In this document: positions 53,060-61,100 of the stretch, piece by piece
How positions within the stretch are numbered: position 1 is the stretch's first letter
How the letters are laid out: every line of letters begins with the position of its first letter
From: Oscillatoria sp. FACHB-1407
GTDB lineage: Bacteria; Cyanobacteriota; Cyanobacteriia; Elainellales; Elainellaceae
NCBI RefSeq assembly: GCF_014697545.1
Contig: NZ_JACJSA010000004.1
Span: 62,001-126,000 of the forward strand
Reading direction: 5' to 3'
DNA length: 64,000 bases
Translations under genes and position numbers: made by a program
The notes under the pieces: generated by a model
The model's database searches: none
Told to the model about the DNA's origin: nothing
The model's input: the letters and a program-made list of their open reading frames with translations, nothing else

Positions 53060-54208
53060 CTATCTCTTCTTCTTGAAGAGCCAACCCAAGCCCAACAACC
53101 CTAAACCCGCCGCAACACCAGGTTCTGGAGTCGAGCGGGGAATCGGATCGAGGGGAATTCGTTCTGTGTTAGTGATGGTTGCCACATCAATCTCAATGCC
53201 ATCTTCTTTAGTTTCTGGATCAACGCATCCTTCACCAAATAGCTCAATGCTGCTTTGGGCGGGCACAAAGTCACCAATGACAGGAGGTGTAATCGGTGGA
53301 ACATTGGGATTGTCTACAGGCGTACTGAAGAACAAATCAATTTCTGCTTCAGTGGGGTCACAGACCGAGTTGTCATTGCTAATTCGGGCTCGGCTAATGC
53401 GATAGCGGTAACTGGCGACCTCTAAGAAAGCCTCTGTGGTTAACCCTTCTTCAGGAATGAAGTAAGCAAAAGGAGTGTCTTCACCGTTTTGAGTAGCAGT
53501 AAAGATGAAGTTGGTTAAGTTATAGCGTCCTACAGCCGGGTCAGCGTCTAGATCAGGACCATCGCCATCATAGAAAACGACCCCCTCAATGCGGGCGTTG
53601 GCATACTCTGGAATAAAAGAGCTACTGTCGAGGGTGCCCTCAATGCCAAATTGCAGCAGGTTAAAGGCGAGTTGCCATCCATCCAGGCTGCCTGAAAATA
53701 GGGTGGAGTCATTCTGAAGTGTAAGTCTCCAGGTGCCTTCGCGTAACTCGCCGTTGAAGTCAACTAACGTGCCATCTGGGAGATACGTGCCACTGGGGGT
53801 AAAGGTGCCTGAGAAAGCATTGAGATTGTCTGTGTGACCGTCATTAAAGCTGTAGTTCCCATCAATTTGAGTGGAGGGGGCAAGATTGGGGAATAGAACG
53901 ACGGTTGTACCTGTATCAACGTGAGTCAGCCTAGCACTGAGTTGAGATGCATCAGGATGAGCTAACCCAAAGAGGGTTACCGTCATATTGTTAGCAACTG
54001 TGCTAGGTCCGGGACCAATGATAATGTCACTGGTAAAGGTGCCATCTGATAATGGAAACAGAATTCCCGTTCCTTCGAGGGTGCCGCCACCGCCATTAAA
54101 GATCGCCGCTTGGGCAGCAGGGGCGATCGCCACCCCGACACCAACTGTAGTTACCACTAACGCCGCAGAAAAAGCTTTGGACAGCAACATGACCTTCGTT
54201 CGCTCCAA
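53060..54208 (-). CDS. PEP-CTERM sorting-domain surface protein
   Basis: A 382-residue exported protein. A signal peptide (about residues 8-34, ending APAAQAA) and a C-terminal sorting signal TPEPGVAAGLGLLGLGWLFK followed by KKR are plain; the latter marks proteins handled by an exosortase for surface display. The body is a beta-rich domain with a part (about 40-185) that resembles a proprotein-convertase P domain (GELREGTWRLTLQNDSTLFS, GSLDGWQLAF). The middle and C-terminal parts are unassigned. A role at the cell surface or in the matrix is likely. No exosortase gene is in the window. Confidence 0.88.
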   Translation of the reverse strand: MERTKVMLLSKAFSAALVVTTVGVGVAIAPAAQAAIFNGGGGTLEGTGILFPLSDGTFTSDIIIGPGPSTVANNMTVTLFGLAHPDASQLSARLTHVDTGTTVVLFPNLAPSTQIDGNYSFNDGHTDNLNAFSGTFTPSGTYLPDGTLVDFNGELREGTWRLTLQNDSTLFSGSLDGWQLAFNLLQFGIEGTLDSSSFIPEYANARIEGVVFYDGDGPDLDADPAVGRYNLTNFIFTATQNGEDTPFAYFIPEEGLTTEAFLEVASYRYRISRARISNDNSVCDPTEAEIDLFFSTPVDNPNVPPITPPVIGDFVPAQSSIELFGEGCVDPETKEDGIEIDVATITNTERIPLDPIPRSTPEPGVAAGLGLLGLGWLFKKKR

Positions 54209-55124
54209 TCTTGTTAAACAATGTTTTGGCTGTAGAAATTCAGTCGATTAGGGGTCAAACAGTAATGCTTTTGTCTACAAAGAGACGATAGATCGCGTTC
54301 GAGTGCTAAGCTCTAGCGTCAGTTACGCAGGGGGCAAGCTGTAAACACCAACAGGGGCGATCGCAAAAGCGAAAGTTCTAAAATACAGGCACTAGGGGTA
54401 GAGCAGCCCGTCAAAGGAAGTACTGAATTTGATATTTCATTTGTACTGAATATTGATTTTTGAATCCAGTATTTTCACTTAGCTTCAGCAAAAGAATACA
54501 ATCTTTGTTGAAGGCTTAAAGATTAAGCAAAGATGCATTTGAGTAAAAGATATAGATGCATAAATCTTGGCTGGCGGCAGTTTTGAGAGTTCTCCTCATT
54601 CACTTTACAAGCTACTAATGGTTAGTCAGGATCATCAAACTGTCTTTTATCTGAAACGGATTTGTATGAAATCAGTGTAAACAAAAATACTTGATATAAA
54701 TTTTGTTTAATGTCAAGAGATCTTTGATGCAGTCTCTATGAAATGGGAATTAAATAAGTTCGATATTTGGTAGATGTCGGTGGGGCGGGTTTTTCAGATA
54801 AGTTCTTGGATTTGCCGTTAGTAAACCGCTAAACCCGCCCCTACAAACGTCTGCATCTGCACTGGAAACCATTTAGATCGGTATGACTCGCCTCCGCCTC
54901 ATCGAATGTGGCTACGGCTATAAATCCATGATTCGATAGCAACCGAGGGGTTAGTTAGGACGGGGCGCAGGGATGGAAACCCTTGCTGGGGACGCAATCC
55001 CCACAATCCCTTGTCTCAACTGTCTGACAGTTGCTATATGTGAATTGGAGGTCACTGATTCAAAGAAGCCGGAGTTTTGTCATAACTCCGACTTCTGTAC
55101 CTTCATAGAGAAATTGATCAACAA
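54209..55124. other. intergenic region with repeats between surface-protein genes
   Basis: About 915 bp. The left 550 bp are AT-rich (around 54430-54760), upstream of the PEP-CTERM gene, with no recognised element. From 54785 to about 55035 dispersed repeats are joined: the GGGCGGGTTT family (54785-54845), half a TATAGC copy (54885-54920) and the GC-rich family (54930-55035). Just before the giant gene stop, CGGAGTTTTGTCATAACTCCG (55072-55092) may form a terminator hairpin. Confidence 0.55.
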
Positions 55125-58100
55125 TTAGCTCAAGGCTGTGCCAAAGATGGCATAAGCTGCACCATTGCCACTGCCAGGAGCACCAATTAACAAATCGGTG
55201 TCCCCACCACCATTAAAGTTACCCGATGCAACTGCGTAACCAAAGAAGCTGTTAGTGACTAACCCGTTGATGATGATGCCGTTTGAACCGTTGAGGGTTG
55301 ATAGGTTGATATTGGCAGCAAAGGGATCTCCTGCCTTGCGTCCGTACACGATATACGCCTCGCCTGAATCAACCCCATTTGGATCAGCATTGGGTGCGCC
55401 AATCAGCAAATCTCCAACTCCGTCACGGTTAAAGTCTCCCGCTGAACTGACCGAAACTCCAGCAAAGTCACCGATGTCGATGCCATTCAGTCGGAAGCCA
55501 TTGGTGCCATTAAGGGTTGAAAGGTTGAGGTTAGTTGAGAAACCGCTCGTTCTACCAAATACAACGTAGATTGCACCAGAGTTGCTACGTCCGTTGGGGT
55601 CAGCAAAGGGAGCCGTTACTGCCAAATCCGCAATGCCATCATGATTGATATCACCGATCGCACTGACGGCAAAACCAGAGTTATCACTGGCGGCTCCCCC
55701 ATCGAGTCTAAATCCATTCGTGCCATTCAATGTAGACAGGTTGAACTGCGCTCCAGAGGGTGTTTTGAGGGAGGAACTACCAAACACAACATAAGTTTCA
55801 CCGGAGTTAGTGCCATTGGGGTCGCCGTTGATCGCTCCGACAATCAGGTCAGACCGTCCATCCCCGTTGATGTCTCCAGCATTGCTCACGGAGTATCCAG
55901 TGTTGTCTCCTGCGTCAATGCCATTCAGCCGCACAACGCTGTTAGTCGTTGGGGTTGAGAGGTTAATGTTAGCGGTGAGACTGTTTCTGGCTCGACCAAA
56001 CACAATGTAGGCATATCCGGCATTTGAGCGAGTGCTGGTTGGATCACCGCCCACTGCTCCGACCAGCAGATCATCAAATCCGTCCCCATCAATGTCTCCG
56101 GCACTACTGACGGAACCCCCCGACAAATCAAATGAACTGGCACCTGTGAGGCGGAAGCCTGCTGGTGTAGTGGTGCTGGTGGGGGTGAGGTTAGCAGGGT
56201 TAACCACACTTGAGAAAGGACTGCGGGAGCCAAACAATATGTAAGTTTGACCCGAATCACTTCTGCCATTGGGGTCAGCCGCACGCGCCCCAAGAATCAA
56301 GTCGTCAATCCCATCATTGTCGATATCTCCAGCAGATTTGACTGCATTACCCAGCCCATCGGATGCAGCAATGCCATCAATTCTGAAGCCGTTGGTGCCA
56401 TTGAGGGTAGACAATGCGGGGAAGCCATTGGTGGTGCCAAACACGACATAGGCTGAGCCGGAGTCGGCGCGTCCATTAGGGTTTGCCCCACGAGCACCAA
56501 TAACTAGATCATCGATTCCGTCTCCGTTGATATCTCCAGCATTGGCAACCGACCCACCTGTAAAGTCGCCCGAAGCCAGTCCAGTGAAGGTAACGGCTCG
56601 ACCACTGTTAATCAGTTGGCTGAGATTCACGATCGCTTCGTCGTTGTTAATCGTAGCGGTCGCGGTGCTCGTGCCAATGGTTGCACCCGTTGCACTGGTC
56701 AGGGTCACGGTGAAAGTTTCATTCGTTTCTAAGATAGTGTCACCTGTGACATTGACGGTGATAGTGCGCGTCAGACCACCACCCGGTGTGAAGACAACAG
56801 AACTATCGTTGTCGGTATAGTCACTACCAGCGATCGCCGTTCCGTTGTTAGTCGTATAGTTAACCGTGACGTTAGAGGTTGGGTTGTTTGATATCGTCAC
56901 CGTAAAGACAAAAGCAGTGTTGCCGCTGTTGCCTTCGCTTTGGATCAGCGTTACAGGACTGATTGAAACCACCAGGTCATCATCGGTAATTGTTCCTGTG
57001 GCACTGCTTGTTCCTAACGTACCGTTGGCGGCACTGTTGAGCGTGACCGTGAAGTTTTCGGTAGGTTCGACTGTGGTGTCGCCATTCACCAAGACAGTGA
57101 TGTTTTGAGTCAGCGGTCCACCAGGATTAAAGGTGAGGGAACCATCGTTATCAATGTAATCACTGCCTGCCGTTGCTGTTCCATTGTTCGTGGTGTAGTT
57201 GACTGTGACTGGTAACCCACTGGCAGCGGAAAGTGAAACAGTGTAGACGTAAGCTGTGGTGCCACTGTTACCCTCGTTTTGAACAATTGAGGCAGGGCTA
57301 ATAGAAACCGTTGGAGGTAGATCATCATCGGTGATTGTGGCTGTCACCTGTTGAACACCTGATTCTGTACCATTAGTGACGCTAAGGATATCGACGACGA
57401 TAGTTTCGTTTGCCTCGTCTAACAGGTCGTTGACCCCAGTTAGAGTAATGCTGCCTGTCAAACTACCCGCCGGAATGACAATAGAGGTGCCGGAGCGGTT
57501 GTAGTCGGTAGTGTTAGTTGCCGTGCCGTTAAAGCCGAGGTTAACTGTGACAGGTTGCGCCGAGACGTTCGACAGCGTTGCTGTCACGGTTGCCACACCG
57601 CCATTTTCAGCGAGGGGACTACCTGTGAGTCCGAGGGTGACGGTAGGAATACCCGTCACAACCCTTGCCGCTGAAAATTCAGAGGTGTTGTTGTTCGTGA
57701 GATTTCTGGCGGTTGCGGTGATTGCCTGTCCTAGAGGAACTGCCGTTGCAAAGGAAGTGTTAAAGGTGGCATTGCCAGAGGCATTCGTCGCAACATCCAA
57801 AAATCCTAAGAATGTTTCCCCTTCCCAGGTGCCAGCGAGGTTAGGCGCAGGGTCACTGAAGAATTCTAGACGGAAGGTGGTGTTAGGCGTGCTATTGAAG
57901 GTGCCCGCCACGCGAGTAACGCTGCCGTCAAGGGTTGCGGCTGTGATCACCGGGAAGTTTTGCAGTCCGTTGGCTCCAGTATCGCCATCACCCGCATCAT
58001 TAGCGGTTACCCCGTCTGCCCCTAAATCGATACCCAGATCATCTGCCGTCGGAATTGACCCATTGTTGTGAATGGAGTTGCGGCTGATCAGATTGCCCGT

Positions 58101-61100
58101 CGAGCCTGCCCCGGTAATGGCAATGCCATCATCCTGGCTATTGGTAATCACGTTACCCGCACCTGCTACCTCACCTCCAATCGTGTTGTTTCCAGCGGAG
58201 ATGGAAATACCAACGGTATTCCCCTGAATCTGGTTGCCCTGCACGGTGGTGCCGGAGGTATTGATCACCAACCCAGTGCTGAAGTTAGCGGATATGACGT
58301 TGCCTGCTCCAGCACTGGTGCCCCCAATCTGGTTGTTTGTTCCCGAATCCACACTGATACCAAAGGTATTCAGAGTCAGACTGTTGCCCTGGATGGTGTT
58401 ATTGCTGCTGGAGATGCCGATGCCTCGGCTAAAGCGGGTGATCTCCAATCCTCGAATGGTGTTGTTTCCTGCAATCAGGTTTAGCCCGGTTACCCCAAAA
58501 CCTGCTCCACTGCCATTCAAGGTAATGAGGGGAGTGCTTGTATATCCGGGTTGAGTAGTGCCATCGATCGTGACTGAGCCAGTAATGCTGGGCAGAGCCG
58601 AGAGCAAATTGATCGTCTGAACCCCACTACCTGGAATGTTGAAGGTAATCGTGTCAGCACCGGGGTTGCTGTTGGCAAAGGCGATCGCCTCTCTCAAGGA
58701 ACCTGCCCCGCTGTCGTTGGTGTTGGTGACGACGAGTGGACTGCTCACAACACGAGCCGTGGAGAATTCAGAGGTTTCGTTCGTTGTGAGATTGGTCGCC
58801 GTTGCGGTGATGAACTGCCCCTGCGGAACCACCGTTAAAAAGGATGGGCTAAAGGTGGCGTTGCCAGCGTCATCTGTGGTGACATCCACTGTGCCTAAGA
58901 AGGTTTGCCCTTCGCCGTTTCCGGAGCCATCAGCAGTTGTGTTGCTGAAGAATTCCAACCGGAACGTCGTAGTGGCAGTGCTGTTCAGGGTACCTGCCAG
59001 CGAGGTGCCAAAAAAGCTGTTGGAACTTGCCCCGGTAATGACGGGGAAGTTTTGCAGTCCGTTGGCTCCCGCATCACCGTCGCCTGCATCGTTAGCCGTT
59101 ACACCGTTGTTACCCAGGTCAATTCCTAAACCGGCATTGCTGAAAATGCTATTGCCTTGAACAGTGTTGCCCGTTGTCGAGGTGCCAAACACTGACACCC
59201 CATCAGCACCGTTATTGGCAATCAGGTTGCCAGAAACTGCTGTTGTGCCACCAATTGCGTTATTTATTGCACCGTTGCCAATAGAAACGCCGTGAATGCC
59301 ATTGCCACGAGCGGTTATACCATCCGCAGCGGTTCCAATGTAATTGCCCTGAACGATGTTGTTGGCGGCTCCGGTGCTAATAGACACCCCGTTGTTGCTG
59401 TTGCTGCCGATGACGTTGCGATCGCCCGTTGTCGTTCCACCAATGGTGTTGTTGGAGGCACTCAGGGTAATCAAAATACCATCATCCAGGTTGCCCAGAG
59501 CCGCTGTGCCATTAGCCGCTAAACCAATGATGTTGCCCCGGACGGTGTTGTTATTGCCTAGAATCGCAATCCCCTGATCGCCGTTACCGGAGATAACGTT
59601 TCCTTGTCCTGCCAGGGAACCGCCGATGAAGTTGCCATTGCCACTGATGCGAATGCCGTTGTCTGTGTTGGCGATCGCCCCTGTTCCAAGAGCGTTGGTT
59701 CCGATGTAGTTCCCCTGGACAACGTTGCTAGAGCCAGAAATCAGAATGCCTGACCCATTAAAGCCTTGAATGACGAGTCCTCGAATGGTGTTTGAGTTAT
59801 TTAGGGTTAAGCCATTAACCCCTGCACCAGCACTGGCCCCGTTGAGAACAATCAGTGGTGAATCTGCAAAACCGGGTTGGGTTGTGCCATCAATGGTGAC
59901 CTGACTATTCAGCGTAGGCAGAGCAGAAAGCAGGTTAATGGTTTGAACGCCACCCCCCGGAATGTTGAAGGTGATGGTGCTTGCATCGGGGTTGCTGTTG
60001 GCAAAGTCAATGGCGGCTCTCAGAGAACCCACTCCACTGTCATTGGTATTGGTGACAATCAGTGGATCAACTACCTCAGGAGCCTCAAATGCCCCAATAT
60101 CAGCACTGCTGCCGACGACTCGTGAGAAGCCTGCTCCGCGTTGGTCGGTTGTTAGTCCATCGGGGTTGCTGCCCGCATCACGAGCTAGGCTGGTGTCGGT
60201 CAGGGAATGGGTTTGAGTGGGTCCGCCATTATTGGCTAGTGGATTCAATCCAGGGTCAGTAACTCCTGTGATGTCAGTTGGTTGGGTAAAGCCGCTGCCG
60301 TTACCGCTATCTAACAGGGCATTACCTGTGCCAATCAGGTTGTTGCCATCACTAAAGAAGAAGTTTGTTGTACTTGCCGTACCAATTACATCAACATCGC
60401 TGCTGACATTGCCTGCAATAATACTGGAAACGACGTCGATGCGTGCAAGGTTATCGCGATTAGCCACAACACCACTTCCAAAGCCACTTAGGGATGTGTT
60501 GTTGGTGATTGTGCTATTGCTAATCGTAACCAGTCCACTGTTGTTGTAAACCCCACCACCAGCATTGAATGCACTAGTACCTGAGACAATGTTTCCTGAA
60601 ATAGTGCTGTTACGAATGGTAGTAGTACCCACTGCATGCCAAATGCCAGCCGCAAAGCCACCTGAGCTGTTATTAGCAATCGTGCTGGAGTCAATGGTCA
60701 AATTACCATTTCCAGAAAAAATACCGCCGCCAGAAGAAAAACTACTACTTGCTGTGTTATCAGAGACGGTGCTGCTAACAATGGTCAGATTACCGGAACC
60801 ACTCCAAATACCGCCGCCAGTTCCGCTAGTGGTGTTGTCAGAAATTAGGCTGTTTTGAATATTAACCGTGCTGCTTTCGCTATAAATTGAACCTCCCTGA
60901 GCAGTAGAAGCATTCTCAGTGATTAGGCTATTGATAATCGTCAGGCTGCTGTTTTGATTCCAAATGGCTCCGCCGCCGTTACTAGCAACGTTATCTCGAA
61001 TAGTGCTATTGCTGATAGTCAAATTTTCTCGGTTGAGAATTGCACCCCCATCTACACCACGTCCATCTCTGAGGGTAAACCCACTGATATCGACCGTGAC

